NCBI RefSeq assembly: GCF_004005495.1
Contig: NZ_RZYA01000031.1
Span: 1 to 64,000, forward strand
Direction of reading: 5' to 3'
Source of the DNA: Streptomyces antnestii
GTDB lineage: Bacteria > Actinomycetota > Actinomycetes > Streptomycetales > Streptomycetaceae
Length of the DNA stretch: 64,000 bases
The notes beneath the pieces are model-generated. The model was not told the origin of the DNA and did not search any database. It saw nothing but the letters and a program-made list of their open reading frames with translations. Positions 16,949 through 25,946 of the stretch are shown here, piece by piece (the first letter of the stretch is position 1; the number at the start of each line of letters is the position of its first letter). Both the position numbers and the translations under genes were made by a program.

Positions 16949-18160
16949 GTGGCAGCACCGCAGAACTACCTCGCAGTCATCAAAGTCATCGGTGTCGGCG
17001 GCGGTGGTGTCAATGCCATCAACCGGATGATCGAGGTCGGTCTCAAGGGCGTCGAGTTCATCGCCATCAACACCGACGCGCAAGCCCTGTTGATGAGCGA
17101 CGCGGACGTCAAGCTCGACGTCGGCCGTGAACTCACCCGCGGACTCGGCGCCGGAGCCAATCCGGCCGTCGGACGCAAGGCGGCGGAAGACCACCGCGAG
17201 GAGATCGAGGAGGTCCTCAAGGGGGCCGACATGGTCTTCGTCACCGCCGGCGAAGGCGGCGGCACCGGCACCGGCGGCGCACCTGTCGTCGCCAACATCG
17301 CGCGCTCGCTGGGCGCCCTGACGATCGGTGTGGTCACCCGGCCGTTCACCTTCGAGGGCCGGCGCCGCGCGAACCAGGCGGAGGACGGCATCGCCGAGCT
17401 CCGCGAAGAGGTCGACACCCTCATCGTCATCCCCAACGACCGGCTCCTGTCCATCTCGGACCGGCAGGTCTCCGTCCTCGACGCCTTCAAGTCGGCGGAC
17501 CAGGTCCTGCTCTCCGGTGTCCAGGGCATCACCGACCTGATCACCACGCCCGGCCTGATCAACCTCGACTTCGCCGACGTCAAGTCGGTCATGTCCGAGG
17601 CCGGTTCGGCCCTCATGGGCATCGGCTCGGCCCGCGGCGACGACCGCGCGGTGGCCGCCGCGGAGATGGCGATCTCCTCGCCGCTCCTCGAGGCGTCCAT
17701 CGACGGCGCCCGTGGCGTGCTGCTCTCCATCTCCGGCGGCTCCGACCTCGGTCTCTTCGAGATCAACGAGGCGGCACAGCTGGTGAGTGAGGCCGCGCAC
17801 CCCGAGGCCAACATCATCTTCGGTGCCGTCATCGACGACGCCCTGGGCGACGAGGTGCGGGTCACGGTCATCGCGGCCGGCTTCGACGGCGGACAGCCGC
17901 CGTCCAAGCGGGACAACGTCATCGGCGGCGCGACCGCCAAGCGCGAGGAGCCGGCGCCGCGAGCCCCGGAGGCCCGCCCGACGTTCGGCAGCCTCGGCAG
18001 CGTCACCCCGCGCGAAGAGCCGCAGATCCCGGAGCCCGTCGAGGTCGCCCCGGTGAACGAGATCCCGTCCACCCCGGTCGCCCCGCCGCACGTTCCGCCG
18101 GCCCGTCCCTACCAGGACAGCCAGGCCGAAGAGCTCGACGTGCCGGACTTCCTGAAGTGA
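16949..18160 (+). CDS. ftsZ: Cell division GTPase FtsZ
   Basis: 403 residues from a GTG. It is the tubulin homologue that forms the Z-ring; in Streptomyces it is needed for vegetative cross-walls and sporulation septa. Tubulin signature GEGGGTGTGGAPV (about 101-113), N-terminal GVGGGGVNAINRM, and T7-loop NLDFADVKSVM are intact. A Pro/Glu-rich linker is followed by the conserved C-terminal peptide (EELDVPDFLK) that binds partners such as SepF. Confidence 0.98.
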   Translation: MAAPQNYLAVIKVIGVGGGGVNAINRMIEVGLKGVEFIAINTDAQALLMSDADVKLDVGRELTRGLGAGANPAVGRKAAEDHREEIEEVLKGADMVFVTAGEGGGTGTGGAPVVANIARSLGALTIGVVTRPFTFEGRRRANQAEDGIAELREEVDTLIVIPNDRLLSISDRQVSVLDAFKSADQVLLSGVQGITDLITTPGLINLDFADVKSVMSEAGSALMGIGSARGDDRAVAAAEMAISSPLLEASIDGARGVLLSISGGSDLGLFEINEAAQLVSEAAHPEANIIFGAVIDDALGDEVRVTVIAAGFDGGQPPSKRDNVIGGATAKREEPAPRAPEARPTFGSLGSVTPREEPQIPEPVEVAPVNEIPSTPVAPPHVPPARPYQDSQAEELDVPDFLK

Positions 18161-18169
18161 CCTCCTGAA

Positions 18170-18901
18170 GTGATAGGACAGCGCGACCACGTCAGCGGCG
18201 CCCACTTCGCCTTCACCGACCGGTGGGGCGGGGTGAGCGCCGCTCCGTACGAGGAGCTCAACCTCGGCGGCGCGGTCGGTGACGACCCGGCCGCCGTCCA
18301 CGCCAACCGCCGGCTCGCGGCGGAGTCCCTCGGTCTCGACCCGGCCCACGTGGTCTGGATGAACCAGGTGCACGGCCCCGACGTCGCGGTGGTCGACGGG
18401 CCTTGGGATCCGGCCGCCGGCATCCCGTCCGTCGACGGACTCGTCACCGCGCGGCGCGGACTCGCTCTCGCGGTGCTCACCGCGGACTGCACCCCGGTCC
18501 TGCTCGCCGACCCCGTCGCGGGAGTCGTCGCCGCCGCCCACGCCGGACGCCCCGGCATGGTCGCCGGAGTCGTTCCCGCCACGGTCGGGGCGATGGTGAA
18601 GCTCGGCGCCGACCCCGCCCGGATCGTGGCCCGTACCGGACCCGCCGTGTGCGGGAAGTGCTACGAGGTCCCGGACGGGATGCGCGCCGAGGTGGCCGCC
18701 GCGGAACCCGCGGCGTACGCCGAAACCAGCTGGGGCACCCCCGCCGTCGACGTGACCGCCGGAGTGCACGACCAGTTGGAGCGGCTCGGGGTGAAGGACC
18801 GGCGGCAGTCGCCGGTGTGCACCCTGGAGTCGCACGACCACTTCTCGTACCGCCGCGACCGCACCACCGGTCGGCTCGCAGGCTATGTCTGGCTGGACTG
18901 A
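18170..18901 (+). CDS. pgeF: Peptidoglycan editing factor / purine nucleoside phosphorylase family (YlmD, DUF152)
   Basis: 243 residues. Family members show purine nucleoside phosphorylase or adenosine deaminase activity, and the E. coli homologue YfiH removes wrong UDP-MurNAc-L-Ser precursors. The metal-binding residues are present: H68 (NQVHGPDV), C107 (TADCTPVLL) and H124 (AAHAG). The GTG at 18170 lies inside a direct repeat (cctgaagtga at 18151-18160 and 18164-18173), and no ribosome site is obvious, so the start may depend on ftsZ translation. Confidence 0.88.
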   Translation: MIGQRDHVSGAHFAFTDRWGGVSAAPYEELNLGGAVGDDPAAVHANRRLAAESLGLDPAHVVWMNQVHGPDVAVVDGPWDPAAGIPSVDGLVTARRGLALAVLTADCTPVLLADPVAGVVAAAHAGRPGMVAGVVPATVGAMVKLGADPARIVARTGPAVCGKCYEVPDGMRAEVAAAEPAAYAETSWGTPAVDVTAGVHDQLERLGVKDRRQSPVCTLESHDHFSYRRDRTTGRLAGYVWLD

Positions 18902-18907
18902 TGGGAC

Positions 18908-19627
18908 ATGACGGACCGTAAGGCTCAACTCGCAGCAAATCTGGCGCAGGTGGAGGACCGTATCGCTTCGGCGTGCGTGGCCGCCGGCCGTGAGCGCGAG
19001 GAAGTGACCCTGATCGTGGTCACCAAGACGTATCCCGCGAGCGATGTGCGGATCTTGTCGGAACTCGGTGTGCGTGATGTCGCCGAGAACCGCGACCAGG
19101 ACGCGGCGCCGAAGGCGGCGGAATGCGCGGATCTGCCGCTCCGGTGGCACTTTGTCGGTCAGTTGCAGACCAACAAGGTGCGCTCCGTGGTCGGTTATGC
19201 CGATCTCGTGCAATCCGTCGACCGGTCGAAACTTGTCACGTCACTGTCGGCGGCGGCGGTGCGGGCCGAGCGTGAGGTCGGCTGCCTGATCCAGGTCGCG
19301 CTCGACGCCGAGGAGAACGGGCGGGGTGAGCGCGGTGGCGTCGGACCGGGCGGGATCGAGGAGTTGGCCGCACTCGTGGCGGACGCCCCCGGGCTGCGTA
19401 TCGACGGACTGATGACGGTCGCGCCGCTCACCGGCCCGTACGCGGGCCGCCAACGGGCGGCGTTCGAGCGGCTGATGGATTTGTCGACTGACCTGCGCCG
19501 GGCTCATCCGGCTGCGAACATGGTGTCAGCAGGGATGAGTGCGGACCTCGAAGAGGCCGTGGCGGCCGGAGCGACACATGTGCGCGTCGGTACGGCGGTA
19601 CTCGGAGTCCGACCCAGGCTCGGGTAA
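18908..19627 (+). CDS. yggS: Pyridoxal-phosphate homeostasis protein (YggS/YlmE family)
   Basis: 239 residues, a TIM-barrel PLP-binding protein without known enzymatic activity that buffers PLP pools. The PLP lysine lies in VVTKTYPASDV; WHFVGQLQTNK and SAGMSADLEEAVAAGATHVR are family motifs. It starts 6 bp after pgeF. The association with ftsZ and sepF is conserved in Gram-positive bacteria. Confidence 0.94.
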   Translation: MTDRKAQLAANLAQVEDRIASACVAAGREREEVTLIVVTKTYPASDVRILSELGVRDVAENRDQDAAPKAAECADLPLRWHFVGQLQTNKVRSVVGYADLVQSVDRSKLVTSLSAAAVRAEREVGCLIQVALDAEENGRGERGGVGPGGIEELAALVADAPGLRIDGLMTVAPLTGPYAGRQRAAFERLMDLSTDLRRAHPAANMVSAGMSADLEEAVAAGATHVRVGTAVLGVRPRLG

Positions 19628-19754
19628 CGTCGCCAAGAAGTCGGACCACAGCAGAAAATATGGTCATTCTCGCTGATGGGCGGGGAGATCGCGTGGATCG
19701 CAGGCACTTTGGTTGACGTCAGCCGATCCACCACAGAGCGGAGGACTCAGAGCA

Positions 19755-20393
19755 ATGGCCGGCGCGATGCGCAAGATGGCGGTCTACCTCGGCCTCGTGG
19801 AGGACGATGGGTACGACGGCCGCGGGTTCGACCCCGACGACGACTTCGAGCCCGAGCTGGACCCCGAACCCGAGCGGGACCGCAGGCGGCACGAATCGTC
19901 GCATCAGTCGCACAACACTCATCAGCCACATCAGTCCCAACGGGACGAATCGGTACGAGTAGTACAGCCCCCCGCCCAGCGTGAACCGGCGCCGCTGCCC
20001 GCGGAATCCGGACGTCCGGCGCGAATCGCCCCCGTGGCATCCATCACACCTGAACGCCAGAGCCTGGAGAAGAACGCACCGGTGATCATGCCCAAGGTTG
20101 TGTCCGAGCGGGAGCCCTACCGCATCACGACGCTGCACCCGCGGACGTACAACGAGGCCCGTACCATCGGGGAACACTTCCGTGAGGGCACTCCGGTGAT
20201 CATGAATCTGACGGAGATGGACGACACCGACGCGAAGCGACTTGTCGACTTTGCCGCCGGTCTCGTCTTCGGGCTTCACGGCAGCATTGAGCGGGTGACG
20301 CAGAAGGTGTTCCTGTTGTCGCCTGCTAACGTCGATGTCACGGCGGAGGACAAGGCCCGCATCGCAGAGGGCGGGTTCTTCAACCAGAGCTGA
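19755..20393 (+). CDS. sepF: Cell division protein SepF
   Basis: 212 residues from the ATG at 19755. The N-terminal amphipathic helix (MAGAMRKMAVYLGLVED) binds the membrane; a charged His/Gln/Pro-rich linker (about 25-95) follows, then the FtsZ-binding SepF core (ITTLHPRTYNEARTIGEHF to VFLLSPANVDV). SepF tethers FtsZ to the membrane in actinobacteria lacking FtsA. The position between yggS and yggT is conserved. Confidence 0.95.
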   Translation: MAGAMRKMAVYLGLVEDDGYDGRGFDPDDDFEPELDPEPERDRRRHESSHQSHNTHQPHQSQRDESVRVVQPPAQREPAPLPAESGRPARIAPVASITPERQSLEKNAPVIMPKVVSEREPYRITTLHPRTYNEARTIGEHFREGTPVIMNLTEMDDTDAKRLVDFAAGLVFGLHGSIERVTQKVFLLSPANVDVTAEDKARIAEGGFFNQS

Positions 20394-20467
20394 GACGCAG
20401 CACCGGTGAAGTGCCGGTGCAGTACTGGTCACGAGGCACGAGACACAGGGGAGAGGGAACCGCGGAC

Positions 20468-20752
20468 ATGCGCGTGTTTTTGGATGTTGTCTACATCGCG
20501 CTGATGTGCTTCCTCATCGTGCTGATTTTCCGGCTGGTCATGGACTACGTCTTCCAGTTCGCCCGCTCGTGGCAGCCCGGCAAGGCGATGGTGGTCGTAC
20601 TTGAGGCCACCTACACTGTCACCGATCCACCGCTCAAGCTTCTGCGGCGGTTCATTCCGCCGCTGCGTCTCGGGGGCGTGGCGCTCGACCTGTCCTTCTT
20701 CGTACTGATGATCATCGTCTACATCCTGATCTCCGTCGTGAGCCGGCTGTGA
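20468..20752 (+). CDS. YggT family membrane protein
   Basis: 94 residues with two hydrophobic segments (about 4-25 and 70-92) and the YggT signature PPLKLLRRFIPPLR on the loop. The function is unsettled; the gene is linked with sepF and divIVA in Gram-positive bacteria and is presumed to help division or polar growth. The ATG at 20468 is preceded by ggagaggga. A small hairpin (GCACCGG/CCGGTGC, about 20399-20420) lies in the gap after sepF. Confidence 0.9.
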   Translation: MRVFLDVVYIALMCFLIVLIFRLVMDYVFQFARSWQPGKAMVVVLEATYTVTDPPLKLLRRFIPPLRLGGVALDLSFFVLMIIVYILISVVSRL

Positions 20753-20798
20753 ACGATACGGTCTTGCCGAATGCCGACGACTACGTTGAGGTGAAGAG

Positions 20799-21998
20799 AT
20801 GCCGTTGACCCCCGAGGACGTGCGGAACAAGCAGTTCACGACCGTCCGCCTCCGAGAAGGCTATGACGAGGACGAGGTCGATGCCTTCCTCGACGAGGTC
20901 GAAGGCGAACTGACTCGCCTTCTCCGAGAGAACGAGGACCTGCGCGCGAAGCTCGCCGCAGCCACGCGCGCCGCCGCGCAGAACCAGCAGCAGGGCGGCA
21001 TGCGCAAGCCTCCGGAACCCCAGGACCAGCGCGGTCCGGGCGCTCCGGTGCCCGCCGCAATATCGGGCCCGCAGCCGGTGCAGCCGCAGCAGCAGATGGG
21101 TGGCCCCATGGGCGGCCCGCCGCAGCTGCCGAGCGGAGCGCCCCAGCTGCCCGCAGGCCCCGGCGGACACGGTCCGCAGGGTCCCGGTCCGCAGGGTCCC
21201 GGCCCGATGGGCCAGGGTCCGATGGGCCAGGGTCACCCGGGTCAGAACCAGCTCGGTCCGGGCCAGGGTCAGATGGGCCAGGGTCAGATGGGCCAGGGCC
21301 AGATGCAGCCGCAGCAGATGGGCGGCCCGATGGGCGGTCCCATGGGTGGCCCCATGGGCGGTCACGGTCCGCAGATGCCGCAGCCCGGTCAGGGCCCCGG
21401 TGGCGACAGCGCCGCCCGTGTCCTGTCTCTCGCGCAGCAGACCGCCGACCAGGCGATCGCGGAGGCCCGTTCCGAGGCCAACAAGATCGTCGGCGAGGCC
21501 CGCAGCCGCGCCGAGGGTCTCGAGCGTGACGCCCGTGCCAAGGCCGACGCCCTGGAGCGGGACGCGCAGGAGAAGCACCGCGTCGCGATGGGCTCCCTGG
21601 AGTCCGCCCGCGCCACGCTCGAGCGCAAGGTCGAGGACCTGCGCGGCTTCGAGCGCGAGTACCGCACGCGCCTGAAGTCGTACCTCGAGTCGCAGCTGCG
21701 TCAGCTGGAGACCCAGGCCGACGACTCGCTGGCTCCCCCGCGGACCCCGGCGACCGCGTCGCTGCCGCCGTCCCCCGCGCCTTCCATGGCGTCGGCCGGT
21801 GCGGGTGCCCCGTCCTACGGCGGCAACCAGACCATGGGCGGCAACCAGCCGGCGGCCGGTCCGTCCTACGGCGGCCAGCAGCAGATGTCGCCGGCGATGA
21901 CCCAGCCGATGGCGCCGGTGCGGCCGCAGGGTCCCGCGCCGATGCAGCAGGCCCCGTCGCCGATGCGCGGGTTCCTCATCGACGAGGACGACAACTGA
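20799..21998 (+). CDS. divIVA: Polar growth determinant DivIVA
   Basis: 399 residues. The N-terminal membrane-curvature domain is canonical (MPLTPEDVRNKQFTTVRLRE, then a short coiled coil to about 65). A long low-complexity linker follows (about 66-205), rich in Gly, Pro, Gln and Met with GPMGQGPMGQG-type repeats. The second coiled coil spans about 206-310, then a Pro/Gly/Gln tail that ends in the conserved GFLIDEDDN. In Streptomyces DivIVA marks hyphal tips and is essential for apical growth. It is followed by a strong terminator. Confidence 0.96.
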   Translation: MPLTPEDVRNKQFTTVRLREGYDEDEVDAFLDEVEGELTRLLRENEDLRAKLAAATRAAAQNQQQGGMRKPPEPQDQRGPGAPVPAAISGPQPVQPQQQMGGPMGGPPQLPSGAPQLPAGPGGHGPQGPGPQGPGPMGQGPMGQGHPGQNQLGPGQGQMGQGQMGQGQMQPQQMGGPMGGPMGGPMGGHGPQMPQPGQGPGGDSAARVLSLAQQTADQAIAEARSEANKIVGEARSRAEGLERDARAKADALERDAQEKHRVAMGSLESARATLERKVEDLRGFEREYRTRLKSYLESQLRQLETQADDSLAPPRTPATASLPPSPAPSMASAGAGAPSYGGNQTMGGNQPAAGPSYGGQQQMSPAMTQPMAPVRPQGPAPMQQAPSPMRGFLIDEDDN

Positions 21999-22034
21999 CG
22001 GGCATGACCACGCCTTAGGCGTCGGCAGCGTTCA

Positions 22035-22072
22035 GGGCAGGGCCCCCGGATCTCCGGGGGCCCTGCCCTTTT
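22035..22072 (+). terminator. Terminator of the dcw cluster after divIVA
   Basis: Perfect 16-bp stem: GGGCAGGGCCCCCGGA (22035-22050) with TCCGGGGGCCCTGCCC (22053-22068), a 2-base apex and TTTT at 22069-22072. Confidence 0.93.
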
Positions 22073-22185
22073 GCGTGGGGCGAAGTGTGAGGCGAACTGC
22101 GGGGCGGAGTGTGGGGGGGCGAGCTGCGGGGAGTGGCGCCGGGTCGGTGCAGAAACGTTCATCTGTACGGAGGGACGAAACGCCG

Positions 22186-22227
22186 AAGGCCCGGTCCCGC
22201 CAAGATTCTTTGGCGGGACCGGGCCTT
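22186..22227 (-). terminator. Terminator of ileS
   Basis: Perfect 18-bp stem, 22186-22203 with 22210-22227, and a 6-base loop, 11 bp after the ileS stop on the minus strand. It is independent of the divIVA terminator. The approximately 110 bp between the two hairpins hold nothing recognisable. Confidence 0.88.
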
Positions 22228-22237
22228 GTGACGTTGG

Positions 22238-25200
22238 TTACGCCTTGCGGAGGCGGAACGTCAGGGCGAGCGGCTCGTCCGTGAACGTGTCGCCGTAGCT
22301 GTCGTCCGCCTCGCCCTGGGCGAAGTCCGTGGCGAGGACCTCGTCCGCGATCAGCGTGGCGTGCTCGGCGAGGGCCGAGACGACCGCCGGCTCCGTGGAC
22401 GCCCAGCGCAGCGCGATCCGGTCCGCGACGTCCAGACCGCTGTTCTTACGGGCCTCCTGGATCAGGCGGATCGCGTCACGGGCCAGACCCGCCTGACGCA
22501 GCTCCTCCGTGATCTCCAGGTCGAGCGCGACCGTCGCGCCGGAGTCCGAGGCGACGGACCAGCCCTCGCGCGGGGTCTCCGTGATGATGACCTCGTCGGG
22601 CGCCAGCGTGACCTTCTCGCCGTCGACCTCGACCGACGCCGTGCCCTCGCGCAGGGCCAGGGAGAGCGCGGCCGCGTCGGCCTCGGCGACGGCCTTGGCG
22701 ACTGCCTGTACGCCCTTGCCGAACCGCTTGCCGAGGGCCCGGAAGTTGGCCTTGGCCGTCGTGTCGACCAGCGAGCCGCCGACCTCGGAGAGCGACGCCA
22801 GCGAGGAGACGTTGAGCTCCTCGGTGATCTGGGCGTGCAGCTCCGGGTTGAGCGTCTCGAAGCCCGCCGCCGCGACCAGGGCGCGGGACAGCGGCTGACG
22901 CGTCTTGACGCCCGACTCCGCGCGCGTGGCGCGGCCCAGCTCGACGAGACGGCGCACGAGGACCATCTGCCGCGACAGCTCCGGGTCGATGGCGTCGAGG
23001 TCGGCCTCCGGCCACGAGGACAGGTGGACCGACTCGGGCGCGTCCGGCGCGACCGGGACGACCAGGTCCTGCCAGACCCGCTCCGTGATGAACGGCGTCA
23101 GCGGCGCCATCAGGCGCGTGACCGTCTCCACGACCTCGTGCAGGGTGCGCAGGGCCGCCTTGTCGCCCTGCCAGAAGCGGCGGCGCGAGCGGCGCACGTA
23201 CCAGTTCGACAGGTCGTCGACGAACGAGGAGAGCAGCTTGCCGGCGCGCTGGGTGTCGTACGCCTCCAGAGCCTTCGTCACCTGGTCGGTGAGCGCGTGC
23301 AGTTCGGAGAGCAGCCAGCGGTCGAGCAGGGTGCGGTCGGCGGGCGCCGGGTCCGCCTCGCTCGGCGACCAGTCCGACGTCCGGGCGTACAGGGCCTGGA
23401 AGGCGACCGTGTTCCAGTACGTCAGGAGCGTCTTGCGGACGACCTCCTGGATCGTGCCGTGGCCGACGCGGCGCGCGGCCCACGGGGAGCCGCCGGCGGC
23501 CATGAACCAGCGCACCGCGTCCGCGCCGTGCTGGTCCATCAGCGGGATCGGCTGCAGGATGTTGCCCAGGTGCTTGGACATCTTGCGGCCGTCCTCGGCG
23601 AGGATGTGGCCGAGGCACACGACGTTCTCGTAGCTCGACTTGTCGAAGACGAGCGTGCCGACCGCCATGAGCGTGTAGAACCACCCACGCGTCTGGTCGA
23701 TGGCCTCCGAGATGAACTGCGCCGGGTACCGGCTCTCGAAGAGCTCCTTGTTCTTGTACGGGTAGCCCCACTGCGCGAACGGCATCGAACCCGAGTCGTA
23801 CCAGGCGTCGATGACCTCGGGCACGCGCGTGGCGGTCTTCGCGCACTGCGGGCACGCGAAGGTGACGTCGTCGATGAACGGGCGGTGCGGGTCGAGGTCC
23901 GACTGGTCGGTGCCGGTCAGCTCGCCGAGCTCGGCCAGCGAGCCGACACAGGTGAGATGGTCGTCCTCGCAGCGCCACAGCGGCAGCGGGGTGCCCCAGT
24001 AACGGCTGCGGGACAGCGCCCAGTCGATGTTGTTGTTCAGCCAGTCGCCGAAGCGGCCGTGCTTCACGTTCTCCGGGAACCAGTTGGTGTTCTCGTTCTC
24101 CTGGAGCAGGCGGTCCTTGATCTCCGTCGTGCGGATGTACCAGGACGGCTGCGCGTAGTAGAGCAGCGCCGTGTGGCAGCGCCAGCAGTGCGGATAGCTG
24201 TGCTCGTACGGGACGTGACGGAAGAGCAGGCCGCGGTCCTTGAGGTCCTCGGTGAGCTTTTCGTCCGCCTTCTTGAAGAAGACGCCGCCGACGAGCGGGA
24301 CCTCCTCCTCGAAGGTGCCGTCGGGACGGACCGGGTTCACGACCGGCAGACCGTACGCCTTGCAGACCTTGAGGTCGTCCTCACCGAACGCGGGGGACTG
24401 GTGGACGAGGCCGGTGCCGTCCTCGGTCGTGACGTACTCGGCGTTCACCACGTAGTGGGCGGGTTCCGGGAACTCGACGAGCTCGAACGGGCGTTGGTAG
24501 TTCCAGCGCTCCATCTCGGCGCCGGTGAAGGACGCGCCGGTCGTCTCCCAGCCCTCACCGAGGGCCTTCTCGACGAGCGGCTCGGCGACGACGACCTTCT
24601 CCTCGCCGTTCGTCGCGACGACGTACCGGACGTCGGGGTGCGCGGCGACCGCGGTGTTCGAGACGAGCGTCCAGGGGGTGGTCGTCCACACGAGGAGCGC
24701 GGCCTCGCCGGCCAGCGGACCGGAGGTGAGCGGGAAGCGGACGTAGACCGAGGGGTCGACGACCGTCTCGTAGCCCTGCGCCAGCTCGTGGTCCGACAGG
24801 CCCGTGCCGCAGCGCGGGCACCAGGGGGCGACGCGGTGGTCCTGGGTCAGCAGGCCCTTGTTGAAGATCTCCTTCAGCGACCACCAGACCGACTCGATGT
24901 ACTCGGGGTCCATCGTGCGGTACGGGTCGTTGAGGTCGGTCCAGTAACCCATGCGGGTCGTGAGCTCTTCGAAGGCGTCGGTGTGCCGGGTCACGGACTC
25001 GCGGCACTTGGCGTTGAACTCGGCGATGCCGAACGCCTCGATGTCCTTCTTGCCGTTGAAGCCGAGCTCCTTCTCGACGGCGAGCTCCACGGGCAGGCCG
25101 TGGCAGTCCCAGCCGGCCTTGCGGGCCACGTGGTAGCCGCGCATGGTGCGGAAGCGCGGGAAGACGTCCTTGAAGACGCGGGCCTCGATGTGGTGGGCGC

Positions 25201-25366
25201 CCGGCATGCCGTTGGCCGTGGGCGGGCCTTCATAGAACACCCACTCGGGGCGTCCTTCGGACTGCTCCAAGCTCTTGGCAAAGATCTTCTGCTCGCGCCA
25301 GAACTCGAGCACGGCGTGCTCGAGGGCGGGCAGGTCGACCTGGGCGGGCACCTGGCGGTACGTCAT
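22238..25366 (-). CDS. ileS: Isoleucyl-tRNA synthetase
   Basis: 1042 residues from the ATG at 25366, chosen because ccggaggaag lies just upstream; an upstream in-frame ATG at 25387 would overlap that site. It charges tRNA-Ile. Class I motifs: the HIGH-like PPTANGMPGAHH near the N-terminus and the KMSKS-like GRKMSKHLGN. The editing domain and WYDSGSMPFAQWGYP are recognisable. The length and motifs suit the longer IleRS type common in actinobacteria. Expression is expected to be controlled by the T-box leader upstream. Confidence 0.97.
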   Translation of the reverse strand: MTYRQVPAQVDLPALEHAVLEFWREQKIFAKSLEQSEGRPEWVFYEGPPTANGMPGAHHIEARVFKDVFPRFRTMRGYHVARKAGWDCHGLPVELAVEKELGFNGKKDIEAFGIAEFNAKCRESVTRHTDAFEELTTRMGYWTDLNDPYRTMDPEYIESVWWSLKEIFNKGLLTQDHRVAPWCPRCGTGLSDHELAQGYETVVDPSVYVRFPLTSGPLAGEAALLVWTTTPWTLVSNTAVAAHPDVRYVVATNGEEKVVVAEPLVEKALGEGWETTGASFTGAEMERWNYQRPFELVEFPEPAHYVVNAEYVTTEDGTGLVHQSPAFGEDDLKVCKAYGLPVVNPVRPDGTFEEEVPLVGGVFFKKADEKLTEDLKDRGLLFRHVPYEHSYPHCWRCHTALLYYAQPSWYIRTTEIKDRLLQENENTNWFPENVKHGRFGDWLNNNIDWALSRSRYWGTPLPLWRCEDDHLTCVGSLAELGELTGTDQSDLDPHRPFIDDVTFACPQCAKTATRVPEVIDAWYDSGSMPFAQWGYPYKNKELFESRYPAQFISEAIDQTRGWFYTLMAVGTLVFDKSSYENVVCLGHILAEDGRKMSKHLGNILQPIPLMDQHGADAVRWFMAAGGSPWAARRVGHGTIQEVVRKTLLTYWNTVAFQALYARTSDWSPSEADPAPADRTLLDRWLLSELHALTDQVTKALEAYDTQRAGKLLSSFVDDLSNWYVRRSRRRFWQGDKAALRTLHEVVETVTRLMAPLTPFITERVWQDLVVPVAPDAPESVHLSSWPEADLDAIDPELSRQMVLVRRLVELGRATRAESGVKTRQPLSRALVAAAGFETLNPELHAQITEELNVSSLASLSEVGGSLVDTTAKANFRALGKRFGKGVQAVAKAVAEADAAALSLALREGTASVEVDGEKVTLAPDEVIITETPREGWSVASDSGATVALDLEITEELRQAGLARDAIRLIQEARKNSGLDVADRIALRWASTEPAVVSALAEHATLIADEVLATDFAQGEADDSYGDTFTDEPLALTFRLRKA

Positions 25367-25379
25367 CGATCTTCCTCCG

Positions 25380-25560
25380 GCGGACACTGTTTCTTCCGTC
25401 TCCGTCGGAGGGACGAGAGCTTCGTCTGTGACCTACGCCGTGTACGGCGCGCTCCCGCGGTACCACCCTCCTTGGCCCTCCGGTGCGTCTGCTGCTCCGG
25501 TGAGCCCCCTCATTGGGGTCGCGATGCCGGTTCTACTCGCCCCGCGTGCGGGGATTTCTT
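25380..25560 (-). ncRNA. T-box leader of ileS (probably translational)
   Basis: On the minus strand, the T-box sequence AAGGAGGGTGGTACCGCGGG (about 25454-25473) is near-perfect, and its 3' partner GCTCTCGTCCCT (25409-25420) is present. Upstream, ggggcgagtagaaccggc-atc-gcgacccc (25515-25543) can form a short stem with an AGTA motif and an ATC isoleucine specifier triplet on the 3' side of the loop. There is no terminator before the start; instead ccctccg (25406-25412) can pair with the cggagg ribosome site, fitting the translational T-boxes known for actinobacterial ileS. The specifier choice is inference. Confidence 0.85.
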
Positions 25561-25748
25561 CCGGCGGCTCCGGGGTGATCTTCACGTCGCGCTCGCCCCC
25601 GGGCTTCCACCGTCCCCGGGTCGCTCTGGGCTGCGTACGCCGCTACTCGGCCCCATCCATGCTGCTCGCTCCGCCCAGTGTACGGGGCCTGGGTGGACGC
25701 GGCCGACCGGTTTAGCGGCGGGCTGGAGAAGGGCCGAGGCGGTGGTCC
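25561..25748. other. Gap upstream of the ileS T-box
   Basis: With the T-box this makes a 382-bp gene-free stretch. The part beyond 25560 is GC-rich with short inverted repeats (for example cccccggg/cccggg blocks around 25596-25620) and should hold the ileS promoter on the minus strand. I could not identify a convincing -35/-10 pair. Confidence 0.5.
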
Positions 25749-25946
25749 TCAGGCGTGCGCGGGGATCTCGTCCTTGAGCATGCCCCGGATCTGGCTCCGC
25801 AGCTCAGGGCCGTCGGTGTGCCCGTGGACGGATACGGCGTGCTCGGCGGCGGCGCGGACCACCTCTTCCTCTTCGCCGGTGATGGCGAGGGTGCAGTTGG
25901 TCTCGCTCGGGAAATCACGGCAGTCGGCGACTTTTCGCATCGTCAT
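25749..25946 (-). CDS. DUF1059 family small protein
   Basis: 65 residues from the ATG at 25946, with gaagg five bases upstream; a second in-frame ATG at 25940 is possible. The sequence MRKVADCRDFPSETNCTLAI followed by a helix ending HAVSVHGHTDGPELRSQIRG matches DUF1059 (small proteins with CxxxP..C and HxxxxHG). The function is unknown; conserved Cys and His residues suggest metal or redox chemistry. It is divergent from the TraR/DksA gene. Confidence 0.85.
   Translation of the reverse strand: MTMRKVADCRDFPSETNCTLAITGEEEEVVRAAAEHAVSVHGHTDGPELRSQIRGMLKDEIPAHA

Noticed and set aside
22361..25777. Very long open frame (over 1100 codons) antisense to ileS
   Set aside because: High-GC shadow frame: no ribosome site, low-complexity Arg/Val/Glu-rich translation, and ileS on the other strand is unmistakable.
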